64,000 nt of DNA from the NCBI RefSeq assembly GCF_000963005.1, contig NZ_JZHZ01000007.1:709266-773265 (forward strand), in the 5' to 3' direction. The notes under the pieces were generated by a model. That model worked only from the letters and a program-made list of their open reading frames with translations, was not told the DNA's origin and did no database searches. The DNA comes from Xanthomonas sp. GPE 39. GTDB lineage: Bacteria > Pseudomonadota > Gammaproteobacteria > Xanthomonadales > Xanthomonadaceae. The position numbers and the translations under genes were made by a program. Shown piece after piece: positions 36,171-43,523 of this stretch; position 1 is the first letter of the stretch, and each line of letters begins with the position of its first letter.

Positions 36171-36403
36171 TCCAGTCGCTCCAGTGCGCTCGCCTGGGTA
36201 GAGCAGCAGGAAATGATGCGTTCAACAAAAAGCTGGGAAGGAAGATCGAAATCAGCTGAGCCCACTACTTCCAGTGCGGCGATCCGCTTTCAGCCGAAGA
36301 AGTAAACCGGTCCAATAAATAACACTCGCGCGGGGCAAATCCGGTCCATATGGTCGGGAGCGAGTGGCCCCACTGGCTGGGCCGCATGCTGAGGAATAGC
36401 CCC

Positions 36404-37152
36404 ATGCCGAACGTCAACTTCAACACCATCCCCACCGATGTCCCGCTGACCACGGCGAACATCGACCGGCTCGCGGACCGGGCCTCCGAACTTGCCACAG
36501 CTTTTGCGTCACGCATCGCCAGCATTCAGAAGCAAGTAGACGACGCACGTCAGCGATTCGGCAGAGAGGCGGACGACATCATTCGTGAGACTGACTCGGC
36601 AAACCGTGCCGTGGCCAAGCAGTTCGCAAAGAAGTAGCTTGCCTCGCGCATCGCCAAGTTCCGCCTGACCATCGTGGAATCGAGCCGCGGCCAGCGTGAG
36701 GAACTCCTGCGTCCGCTGGCGAAAGTCGCCGCCGATGCCACGTTCCCCCTGAGCCTGTGTCAGTCGCCTGCGCAGATGCTCGGCCGCGTTGCCTTGGGCG
36801 ACACGCGGCGCACGCAGTACCAGCTCCAACTTGAGGGCGGTGGGCCGATCGAACTGGAGACTGCTGCGATCACCGCTATCGCCGCCGCCGACATGCCGTT
36901 GGCTGCCGCGATTGCGACCGTGGTAGACCGCCGGCCTTCGGATCGGCGGCCGTTCTCGGTGGCGGCGTTTGCCGAGAAGGTGTGGGGCGGTCAGCACGCC
37001 GAGGTTACGGCCAAGCTCAAGGGGGCTCCTTGCCGAGCGCACCGCGCGTGCTGCGAATGATGAGTTCGTGCGCGGTAAGGCCGACCCCATCGCCAATCTG
37101 AGCAACCAGCTCGCCGCCCGGGCTATCGCCGAGGCGTCGGGGGGGGCGAAGC
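36404..37152 (+). pseudogene. Phage-derived gene broken by an amber codon and a G-tract frameshift
   Basis: Reading from ATG 36404 gives MPNVNFNTIPTDVPLTTANI and a helical stretch up to AKQFAKK, then TAG at 36635-36637. The same frame continues without another stop as LASRIAKFRLTIVESSRGQ to EVTAKLKG near 37020, then needs one fewer G in the GGGGG tract to continue as LLAERTARAANDEFV in another frame. The pieces look like one protein of about 250 residues, of unknown phage function. The first piece alone is 77 residues. No family was recognised. Confidence 0.5.
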
Positions 37153-37272
37153 ATGAAAGGCGCAGTTCCCAATGTCCTGAAGGCGAAGGCGTTCCACGAG
37201 AAAAAGCAAGCCGAGCGCTCGGTCAAGCTTGCCAAGCTAGTGAAGCGAGCCAAGTCGAGCCAAGGCGGTTGA
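37153..37272 (+). CDS. Small basic hypothetical protein (39 aa)
   Basis: ATG 37153 opens a 39-residue Lys-rich frame starting MKGAVPNVLKAKAFHEKK and ending RAKSSQGG. It sits just after an 8-G run inside the decayed phage gene. If that run had nine Gs, the upstream frame would stop at an ATGA overlap with this start, the usual phage arrangement. It may be a true small phage protein or a fragment of the same gene. Function unknown. Confidence 0.35.
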   Translation: MKGAVPNVLKAKAFHEKKQAERSVKLAKLVKRAKSSQGG

Positions 37273-37291
37273 CTGCGGTGCGGGAGGCGCG

Positions 37292-37708
37292 GTGGTAGAA
37301 CCAGAAAAGCTCCCCGCGTGGCCGTTGGCTCGGCGCAGTCCAGATTATGACCCCACGCCCACATCGTCGCGTTCGCGGCAGCAAGCCGTTTCGTCGAAGC
37401 ACATGCGCGCGCTGTGGGATGACCCTGCATTCCGGGAGCGCATATCCGCACAGATGAAGGCTAGGTGGGCAGACCCCACGTACAGGGAGTGTGCCGGCCG
37501 CTTTCACCGCGACGAACGCACCTACCGCTGGCAGCACATCGAGTCCGGGCTGATCGTCTCCCGGACCAAGCTCGAAATGCGCCAGGAACATGGCCTACTG
37601 CCCACATCGCTGGACGGCCTCGTGGCTGTGCGCATCCAGACCTCGCAGGGCTGGCGGCTCGCGCCGCGTAGCCTGCTGGGCGAGAGTCCGCGATGGATTT
37701 TTCCTTAG
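37292..37708 (+). CDS. Hypothetical phage protein with repeated W-x-D-P-x-Y/F-R motif
   Basis: A 138-residue protein from GTG 37292 with GGGAGG 5 bp upstream. Residues 37-68 contain two related units, MRALWDDPAFRERI and MKARWADPTYREC, like the NUMOD3-type helical DNA-binding repeats in phage homing-endonuclease-like proteins. The C-terminal half (HIESGLIVSRTKLEMRQEHG) resembles target-recognition segments of such proteins. No nuclease motif is visible. Function is uncertain; DNA binding is an inference. Confidence 0.5.
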   Translation: MVEPEKLPAWPLARRSPDYDPTPTSSRSRQQAVSSKHMRALWDDPAFRERISAQMKARWADPTYRECAGRFHRDERTYRWQHIESGLIVSRTKLEMRQEHGLLPTSLDGLVAVRIQTSQGWRLAPRSLLGESPRWIFP

Positions 37709-38018
37709 TGCGGCTACGCAAATTTCTGCACGAAATCCATTTCGAGACGTCGGCGAAGGTTTTGTATGCGCCTCCTTGCGCACTTGGTCGCCTCGCGGCC
37801 CGGTCACCTTGTCGATAAAATTTGACGAGATTGAATGCGCACAAAAATATAATAATAAAAAAATCATTTTAAATCAATAATTTGCAAATATTTTCGAGAA
37901 ATTAAAATTCGTGGCATTGGATCCTTTTTGCCAGGGTGTTGGAGTGGGTGTTGCATCCCCTAAGGACGTGTGATGGAATTCACTCGCCCGGAAATCTCAA
38001 TCCGGAACGGAGCTCCCC
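37709..38018. other. AT-rich non-coding stretch in the element
   Basis: No credible gene. Bases 37,820-37,915 are strongly AT-rich (runs such as AATATAATAATAAAAAAATC) in an otherwise GC-rich genome. It separates the phage-like half from the cargo half and should hold the promoter for the DUF5343-type gene. A sharp base-composition change occurs here. Confidence 0.6.
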
Positions 38019-38762
38019 GTGGTCGACAAGAACGTGAAGCCGCCTTACACGTCGTATAGAAGCTTCATGAAGCTGATGACTGATCTTAAGGAGCACGAGG
38101 TTGTGCCCGCAGCTATCGACCGTAGCTACTTGGGTAAGCGCTCTGGCTCGGAGAAGTCCGCTCTGATCGGGACCCTCAAGTGGTTCGAGCTTGTTAGCGA
38201 CGATGGCACTCCGACGGAGCGCTTGGAGGCTTATATCGTGGCTGATGAGCAGGAATCAAAAGCGCTGCTAAAGGAATTGGTTGAGTCGTCTTACGGTTCC
38301 ATTACTGACGGAACCTTCAATCTCCGGAGTGCGACTACCTCGCAGCTTGCTGAGCAGTTCAGGCAGTACGAGATCGGTGGCTCAACGCTTAGCAAGTCGG
38401 TCACTTTCTTCCTCGCAGCTGCCAAGGAGGCCGGCATTGTTGTAAGTCCCCATGCCAAGGCGCCGACGGTTACCGGTGGAAGTGGTGCAAAGCGCAAGAC
38501 CAAGGCAGTTGTGATGCCGCCCGTTGCTTCTAATCCGCCAGCTCACATTGCGCAAGATCACTCTAAGCAGAGGCCTCCACGCGATGGAATGGTGGCGATC
38601 CCGATCCCTATCTTTGGTGGGCAGGACGGTGTGATTTATCTGCCTGGCCAGATGACGCAGAAGCAGTGGGGAAATGTGATCAAGATGACTGAGTTCATCT
38701 TGAAAAACTATCGGGACACAATGGCTGAGGAGCCCGATGCAGACGAGGAGGACTCTTTGTGA
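38019..38762 (+). CDS. DUF5343-like protein of the element's cargo half
   Basis: A 247-residue soluble protein from GTG 38019 with GGAACGGAG upstream. Residues 1-150 resemble DUF5343: YTSYRSFMKLMTDLK, PAAIDRSYLG, SEKSALIGTLKWFELV and LRSATTSQLAEQF read as a two-part winged-helix-like fold. A Lys/Pro linker follows, then a C-terminal segment MVAIPIPIFGGQDGVIYLP ahead of a short helix and an acidic end. It is intact, of lower GC than the chromosome and upstream of a ParA-like gene. Function unknown; DNA or protein binding is possible. Confidence 0.65.
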   Translation: MVDKNVKPPYTSYRSFMKLMTDLKEHEVVPAAIDRSYLGKRSGSEKSALIGTLKWFELVSDDGTPTERLEAYIVADEQESKALLKELVESSYGSITDGTFNLRSATTSQLAEQFRQYEIGGSTLSKSVTFFLAAAKEAGIVVSPHAKAPTVTGGSGAKRKTKAVVMPPVASNPPAHIAQDHSKQRPPRDGMVAIPIPIFGGQDGVIYLPGQMTQKQWGNVIKMTEFILKNYRDTMAEEPDADEEDSL

Positions 38763-39082
38763 CATTAGATCGTGGCCATCGGCTGACTACCGCCGCTGGT
38801 GGCCCAGATAAAGCAACGCCCCAACTCAAGTTCCCAGTCGCAAAACAGGCTTGAGTCGGGGCGCTAGGTAGGCAAAACGCTGGTGTGGTGCTGGTTCGGC
38901 GTTGAATTCACCTCTGGAAAGGTGGGCTCAACGGCAGTCCGAGCCGCCCGCACCGGCATTACGGCATGGCAGTGAGCGGGAGCCCTCTGCCGGCCCGAGG
39001 CCCGGTACAGCAGCGGGAGTATAGCCCCGTCCCGGCCTTGGGAATAGATATCGCCCTCACAGTCCGTCTTGTGGAGGCTTCA
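38763..39082. other. Structured non-coding stretch between cargo genes
   Basis: No convincing gene in 320 bp. A long hairpin CGCCCCAACTCAAG / CTTGAGTCGGGGCG (38817-38830 and 38850-38863, one mismatch, 19-base loop) follows the DUF5343 gene and could end its transcript. Further GC-rich dyads occur near 38940-39010. A small RNA or leader is possible but unproven. Confidence 0.5.
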
Positions 39083-39181
39083 ATGGCCGGAAAGAAGACG
39101 GTGCATGTTTGCTCGTACACCCGGTTCCGGAAGGGCCGTCTGGAGTACGTATGCCAGCATTGGCGCAGCCCTCCGGGCTAA
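39083..39181 (+). CDS. Small hypothetical protein (32 aa)
   Basis: ATG 39083, preceded by GTGGAGG, opens a 32-residue basic frame, MAGKKTVHVCSYTRFRKGR followed by LEYVCQHWRSPPG. The pattern V-H-x-Y-T-R-x-R-x-G-x-x-E-x-V and R-x-P-P-G resembles small conserved proteins often seen on proteobacterial mobile elements. Two Cys lie 15 residues apart. Function unknown; too short for firm assignment. Confidence 0.45.
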   Translation: MAGKKTVHVCSYTRFRKGRLEYVCQHWRSPPG

Positions 39182-39257
39182 GCGCAGCACCCGGGAGCGC
39201 CCTTCGGGGCGCCTCCCGCCATTCCGGACATCGGGCTTCCCAGGAATAGGAGGAAAC

Positions 39258-39512
39258 ATGGCTTCTTCGACTGACTAGGAGAAGGCCTTAGCCCAGTGGG
39301 TGCTCGACCAGTACCGGTGGAACAATCGCCTAGTGCAGTCTTCCGCTCCGCTTTGTATCCGCATGACCTTCGGTGAGCATCACGTGTACAAGAGTCGCCG
39401 GCGAAACTGGGGAATCAACAAGGGCATCCTTGAAGCGTTCCGCGAGCTGACGCCTGACGAAGTGGTGTGGAGTAGGAGTTTCGCAGACGTGGCGGCAACG
39501 CCGCGAATCTGA
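39258..39512 (+). pseudogene. DUF6953-like small protein interrupted by an early TAG
   Basis: ATG 39258 has a strong RBS (AGGAGG, 5-6 bp away) but meets TAG at codon 7 (39276-39278). The frame then continues EKALAQWVLDQYRWNN through KGILEAFRELTPDEVVWSRS to a stop at 39512, which resembles the DUF6953 family in order and length. A GTG at 39300 could give a shorter product lacking the first 14 codons. The last residues also differ from the expected ending, suggesting a small frameshift after VVWSRS. Probably inactive unless the amber is read through. Confidence 0.5.
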
Positions 39513-39614
39513 TCTGCTCTACCTGACAAGCGGATGGTGAAGTAGCAAGATGGTGCGGTGCCCACTCACAGGCATAGTGTCTTTTAACCAGCAACTGCTA
39601 CAGGAGAGGCGGAG

Positions 39615-40619
39615 ATGATTCTTGGAATCTTCAACAATAAAGGCGGCGTAGGAAAGACAACCTACCTCTATCATATCGCGTACTCGCTTGCGCGGCGTGG
39701 AATCCGTGTCTTGCTTGTCGATGCTGACCCGCAATGTAATCTCACGGCATACTGTTTGCCCGACATCGCGGTTGAGCGTGCTTGGAGACAATCTCGGGGA
39801 AATAGCATCTTCCTTGCGATTGAGCCTCTCCATGAAAGTCTTGGTGATATCCGAAACCGTGGGCCCTTGCAGCCTCGGCCCGAAGATTACCCGACTTTAT
39901 GGCTTGTGCCTGGTGATCCTGCGCTCAGCCGGTTTGAGGACACGTTGGGTGATACTTGGAACCGTGCGCGTGGCGGTAATCCGGCGGACTTGAGAAAGCA
40001 GTCAGGTATCTACCGCTATGTGAAGTGGGCTGAGAAACAGGTCGATGCACAAGTCACTTTTATCGATATGGGGCCGAATCTTGGTCCGCTCAATAGGACC
40101 ACGTTGACCTCTTGCGATGATTTTATTGTCCCAATTTCTCCCGACCTCTTCTCGATTCGTGGCGCACAAAACTTGGGTGAGAAGCTTGTTGGTTGGCGGC
40201 AAGAATGGGATATCATCCGTATTGCTGGACAGTCAGAGGATATTGACCTGCCGAAGGGCGCGCCGCGCTTCCTTGGGTATGTGCGTCAGCAATACAACAC
40301 GAGGAATAACGCCGAAGGAATGACGCGAGGGTGGCAGATTTTTGGTGGCCGCGTGGAAGAGGCCGTCCAACAGAATGTCGTGGATAAGCTGCGTCCACTT
40401 GGGCAGGTCATCGATTGGGATGGTGGCTCCTATAATTTGGGCGCTATCCCGAACCTACATAGTCTCGTGCCTTACTCTCAAGAGGCGAGGAAGCCGATCT
40501 TTGACTGCACGGCGCACGATGGTTTGACAGGCGCACATGTGCAGAGGGCTCGCGAAACAGAGCAGTTGTTCACTCAGATGGCCGATAAGATTATCGGGTT
40601 GGTAAAAGAAGAGGCTTGA
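39615..40619 (+). CDS. Standalone ParA-like (AAA_31) ATPase
   Basis: A 334-residue deviant Walker A ATPase of the ParA/MinD superfamily. MILGIFNNKGGVGKTT gives the signature P-loop with the extra lysine, VLLVDADPQCNLT the A' motif and FIDMGPNLGPLNR the Walker B region. No HTH domain and no ParB gene are present. Start ATG 39615 has GGAGAGGCGGAG upstream. GC is clearly lower than in flanking genes. It may serve element maintenance, or act as the ATPase of a cargo system with the DUF5343-like protein; neither is shown. Confidence 0.85.
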   Translation: MILGIFNNKGGVGKTTYLYHIAYSLARRGIRVLLVDADPQCNLTAYCLPDIAVERAWRQSRGNSIFLAIEPLHESLGDIRNRGPLQPRPEDYPTLWLVPGDPALSRFEDTLGDTWNRARGGNPADLRKQSGIYRYVKWAEKQVDAQVTFIDMGPNLGPLNRTTLTSCDDFIVPISPDLFSIRGAQNLGEKLVGWRQEWDIIRIAGQSEDIDLPKGAPRFLGYVRQQYNTRNNAEGMTRGWQIFGGRVEEAVQQNVVDKLRPLGQVIDWDGGSYNLGAIPNLHSLVPYSQEARKPIFDCTAHDGLTGAHVQRARETEQLFTQMADKIIGLVKEEA

Positions 40620-40621
40620 CG

Positions 40622-40652
40622 CAAAAAAGCCACCTTGACGGGTGGCCTTCTA
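40622..40652 (+). terminator. Probable terminator after the ParA-like gene
   Basis: Stem GCCACC / GGTGGC with a 6-base loop, preceded by AAAAAA and followed by CTTCT, 3 bp after the ParA-like stop. The T tail is short. Confidence 0.55.
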
Positions 40653-40741
40653 GTCCACGTAGCCCAGCACATCAGGCGTAGTAGGTGTTTAATAGCAGGG
40701 AAGCTTCGGAACTGCTTGGCCGAAGACACTACCTACTGGAT

Positions 40742-40759
40742 AACTGGCGGAGAGAGGGG
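40742..40759 (+). repeat. attR: right 18-bp direct repeat within tRNA-Ser(GGA)
   Basis: AACTGGCGGAGAGAGGGG overlaps the CCA end, acceptor strand and part of the T arm of tRNA-Ser(GGA), and repeats exactly at 34769-34786. Confidence 0.9.
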
Positions 40760-40837
40760 GATTCGAACCCCCGAAGCGCGGTTTAGACGCTTACACACTT
40801 TCCAGGCGTGCTCCTTCAACCACTCGGACACCTCTCC
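40745..40837 (-). tRNA. tRNA-Ser (GGA)
   Basis: A 93-nt class II tRNA on the minus strand with encoded CCA. The anticodon loop CTGGAAA exposes GGA, and the T arm GGGGGTTCGAATCCCCC is intact. It is the integration target of the 6-kb element; the gene stays functional because the element restores the 3' end. Confidence 0.97.
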
Positions 40838-40875
40838 GGTTTCTTGCGCGGGCCAGCGGTCCGGGCAAGGGCGGA

Positions 40876-40904
40876 ATTCTAGCCGTCACGGCCTCCATTC
40901 ACAA
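40876..40904 (-). promoter_or_regulatory. Promoter of tRNA-Ser(GGA)
   Basis: On the minus strand: -35 TTGTGA, exact 17-bp spacer, -10 TAGAAT, ending 39 bp before the tRNA 5' end. Confidence 0.65.
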
Positions 40905-41082
40905 GGTGAGCGGGCGTGGCTGGCGCTCAGCCTTGCCGCCAGTACCTGTTCATGATCGCCCAGCGCCTGGATCCGACGTTTTCCCAGGCCGCGAGAGGCG
41001 GATAGGTTGGCCGCGCTGACGCCTGAGCAATGACCCGGGCGCGGCATGGCACAATGACGGTTCAGATGAAGACGGTCGCCTG

Positions 41083-42933
41083 ATGTCCTATCTCGTTCTC
41101 GCCCGCAAGTGGCGCCCCAAGCGTTTTGCCGAGCTGGTGGGGCAGGAGCATGTGGTCCGTGCGCTCACCAACGCCCTGGACAGCGGGCGGGTCCATCATG
41201 CGTTTCTGTTCACCGGCACGCGTGGTGTCGGCAAGACCACCATCGCGCGCATCTTCGCCAAGTCGTTGAACTGCGAGCAGGGCACCAGTGCCGATCCGTG
41301 CGGCAAGTGTGCGGCCTGCCTGGATATCGATGCTGGCCGCTATATCGATCTGCTGGAGATCGACGCCGCGTCCAACACCGGCGTGGACGATGTGCGCGAG
41401 GTGATCGAAAACGCCCAGTACATGCCTTCGCGCGGCAAGTTCAAGGTCTATTTGATCGACGAAGTGCACATGCTGTCCAAGGCGGCGTTCAACGCGCTGC
41501 TGAAAACGCTGGAAGAGCCGCCGGAGCATGTGAAGTTCCTGCTCGCCACCACCGATCCGCAGAAGCTGCCGGTGACGGTGCTATCGCGCTGTCTGCAGTT
41601 CAACCTCAAGCGCCTGGACGAGATGCAGATCCAGGGCCAGATGACCAAGATTCTGGCTGCCGAGCAGATCGAGGTGGATGCCTCGGCCATCGTGCAGTTG
41701 GCCAAGGCCGCCGACGGTAGTCTGCGTGATGGTCTATCGCTGCTCGATCAGGCCATCGCCTACGCCGGCGGCGCGCTGCGCGAAGATGTGGTGCGGACGA
41801 TGCTGGGGACGGTGGATCGCACCCAGGTCGGCGCCATGCTCGATGCGCTGGCTGATGCCGATGGAGCGCGATTGCTGCAGGTCGTCGCGGGGTTGGCCGA
41901 GTTCTCTCCGGATTGGGGTGGCGTGTTGGAAGCGCTGGCCGAGGCGTTGCATCGCATCCAGGTACGGCAACTGGTGCCGGGTGCGGCATTGGATGTGCTG
42001 GACGGTTTGGATCCGGCGCCGCTGGCCGAGCGGCTGCGTCCGGAAATCGTGCAATTGTGGTACCAGATGGCGTTGAACGGACGCCGCGATCTGTATCTGG
42101 CACCGAGTCCGCGCGCCGGGTTCGAGATGGCGGTATTGCGGATGTTGGCGTTCCGCCCAGCCAATGCTGCGGCATTGCCGGCGACCTCTGCTGCGGGCGC
42201 GCCAGCGCAGGGGCGCGATGGTGCGGCGGCGACTGCGTCCGCTGCCTCGGTCGCGTCTTCGTCGATTCCGTCGGCGATCACGCCTTCCGCATCCAACATG
42301 TCGTCGACACCGACACCGACACCGACACCCGTCCACACATCTCCCAACGCGTCCGCGAGTGCGCTGGATCCGCCGTGGGATCCGCCCGCGTCGCCGCCGG
42401 CACGTTCGAGCGCGTCCGCTGCGCCGATGCCCACTGTCACGCGTCCGCCGTTTGCGTCAGCCGCCGCAGCGGACACAGTGCCGCCACCTGCCGAGGCAAC
42501 GCGTGCTTCATCGTCGGCGGCTGTTGGCGCGCGAGGCAGTCTGCACAGCACCGAAGACTGGCTGGTACTGGTCGCCGACTGCGGTTTGACCGGTCCGTCG
42601 CGGCAACTCGCGGCCAATGCCGCCTTTGTCAGTCATGCCGAGGGCGTGCTGCGGCTGTCGCTGTCGCCTGGTTTCGAATATTTGCAGTCGGAGCGTTCGC
42701 TCGGTGAGCTGGCCGATGCACTGGCCGAGACGCTCGGCCAGCGCCCGAAGATCGTGATCGAAAGCGGCATCGCCGTCGATACCGAAACCCTGCACGAGCG
42801 TTCGCACCGGCAACGCGGCGAACGTCAGAACGCGGCCGAGGCTGCGTTCCTCAACGACCCGGCGGTGCAAGCGCTGATGCAGCAGCAAGGTGCGCGGGTC
42901 GTGCCCGATTCCATCCGTCCCTACGATGAGTGA
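41083..42933 (+). CDS. dnaX: DNA polymerase III subunits gamma/tau
   Basis: Clamp-loader ATPase (tau) that links polymerase cores to the loader. The 616-residue protein has Walker A FTGTRGVGKTTIAR near residue 45, a zinc module with four Cys (C-x8-C-x2-C-x2-C), Walker B LIDEVHML and the SRC sensor LSRCLQFNL. A long Ala/Ser/Pro/Thr linker (about 360-485) with a TPTPTPTP hexanucleotide repeat precedes the C-terminal tau domain. No A-AAA-AAG slippery heptamer was seen, so a frameshift-made gamma form is not supported. Confidence 0.96.
   Translation: MSYLVLARKWRPKRFAELVGQEHVVRALTNALDSGRVHHAFLFTGTRGVGKTTIARIFAKSLNCEQGTSADPCGKCAACLDIDAGRYIDLLEIDAASNTGVDDVREVIENAQYMPSRGKFKVYLIDEVHMLSKAAFNALLKTLEEPPEHVKFLLATTDPQKLPVTVLSRCLQFNLKRLDEMQIQGQMTKILAAEQIEVDASAIVQLAKAADGSLRDGLSLLDQAIAYAGGALREDVVRTMLGTVDRTQVGAMLDALADADGARLLQVVAGLAEFSPDWGGVLEALAEALHRIQVRQLVPGAALDVLDGLDPAPLAERLRPEIVQLWYQMALNGRRDLYLAPSPRAGFEMAVLRMLAFRPANAAALPATSAAGAPAQGRDGAAATASAASVASSSIPSAITPSASNMSSTPTPTPTPVHTSPNASASALDPPWDPPASPPARSSASAAPMPTVTRPPFASAAAADTVPPPAEATRASSSAAVGARGSLHSTEDWLVLVADCGLTGPSRQLAANAAFVSHAEGVLRLSLSPGFEYLQSERSLGELADALAETLGQRPKIVIESGIAVDTETLHERSHRQRGERQNAAEAAFLNDPAVQALMQQQGARVVPDSIRPYDE
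42305..42328 (+). repeat. Hexanucleotide repeat (CGACAC)x4 inside dnaX
   Basis: Four perfect tandem copies of CGACAC encode part of the Thr-Pro repeat in the flexible tau linker. Gain or loss of a unit would keep the frame. Confidence 0.8.
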
Positions 42934-42939
42934 ACCAAG

Positions 42940-43260
42940 ATGCGCGGTAATATCGCCCAACTGATGCAACAGGCGCAGAAGATGCAGGAAAACCTGCAGC
43001 GCGCCCAGGAAGAATTGGCACAATTGGAAGTCACCGGCAGCGCCGGTGGCGGCATGGTCAGCGTCACCCTGACCGGCGCCAAGGAGTGCCGCAAGGTGCG
43101 GATCGATCCGAGCATTCTGTCCGACCAAGAGATGGTCGAGGATTTGATCGCCGCCGCTTTCAACGATGCGTCCAACAAGGTCGATGCCGAGTCCAAGCAG
43201 CGGATGGGCGCGGCCACGGCCGGGATGCCGATCCCGCCGGGCATGAAGCTGCCGTTCTGA
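42940..43260 (+). CDS. ybaB: YbaB/EbfC nucleoid-associated protein
   Basis: Small dimeric DNA-binding protein. The 106-residue product has the family pattern MRGNIAQLMQQAQKMQ near the start, VTLTGAKECRKVRIDPS in the sheet and DLIAAAFNDASNKVD in the C-terminal helix. It lies 6 bp after dnaX and before recR, the conserved dnaX-ybaB-recR cluster. Confidence 0.95.
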   Translation: MRGNIAQLMQQAQKMQENLQRAQEELAQLEVTGSAGGGMVSVTLTGAKECRKVRIDPSILSDQEMVEDLIAAAFNDASNKVDAESKQRMGAATAGMPIPPGMKLPF

Positions 43261-43262
43261 GC

Positions 43263-43523
43263 ATGGTGAACGGCAGGCGTCACGATCATCTGCCCGGTGG
43301 CCGAGGTATTGGCGTCGTCGGCGATGTCCGGGTGGTGACGTTGTCGCCGTGCCAGGGTGCGCACTGTGTGCAAGTCGAGGGTATCCGGTGGCCGATGTTG
43401 ATCGAGTGCGGCCTGGAATTGAAGCCGCAGATCGATGCCATGGTGGCCAAGGCGCTGTGCCGGTTTCGCGGACTGTTCGAGCGTGTTGACCTCGCGCGGT
43501 TCCGGAGCGCGTGGGACGCATGA
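43263..43523 (+). CDS. Hypothetical 86-aa protein coupled to recR
   Basis: ATG 43263 starts 2 bp after the ybaB stop, and the frame ends in an ATGA overlap with recR at 43520. The 86-residue product (opening [17 protein letters not shown]) has a central [17 protein letters not shown] segment with two Cys and a helical C-terminal end. No family was recognised. Tight spacing on both sides argues for a real gene, but composition alone does not; it may be lineage-specific or just an open frame. Confidence 0.4.
   Translation: MVNGRRHDHLPGGRGIGVVGDVRVVTLSPCQGAHCVQVEGIRWPMLIECGLELKPQIDAMVAKALCRFRGLFERVDLARFRSAWDA

Larger units (their letters stand above)
34769..40759 (+). mobile_element. Integrative element / prophage remnant at tRNA-Ser(GGA)
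   Basis: About 5.97 kb bounded by an exact 18-bp direct repeat from the tRNA 3' end. It carries a P4-type integrase gene just inside the left repeat, decayed phage genes, then a low-GC cargo half (DUF5343-like protein, small ORFs, ParA-like ATPase). It splits ffs from tRNA-Ser and dnaX. The integrase is truncated, so the element should not excise unaided. It is probably a deleted prophage or satellite with later-acquired or retained cargo. Confidence 0.88.

Noticed and set aside
36214-36306. 30-aa ORF in the phage-like half
   Set aside because: No RBS and no recognisable pattern; likely chance in decayed sequence.
41083-42933. Programmed frameshift site in dnaX
   Set aside because: No A-AAA-AAG type heptamer followed by a hairpin was seen in the linker region.
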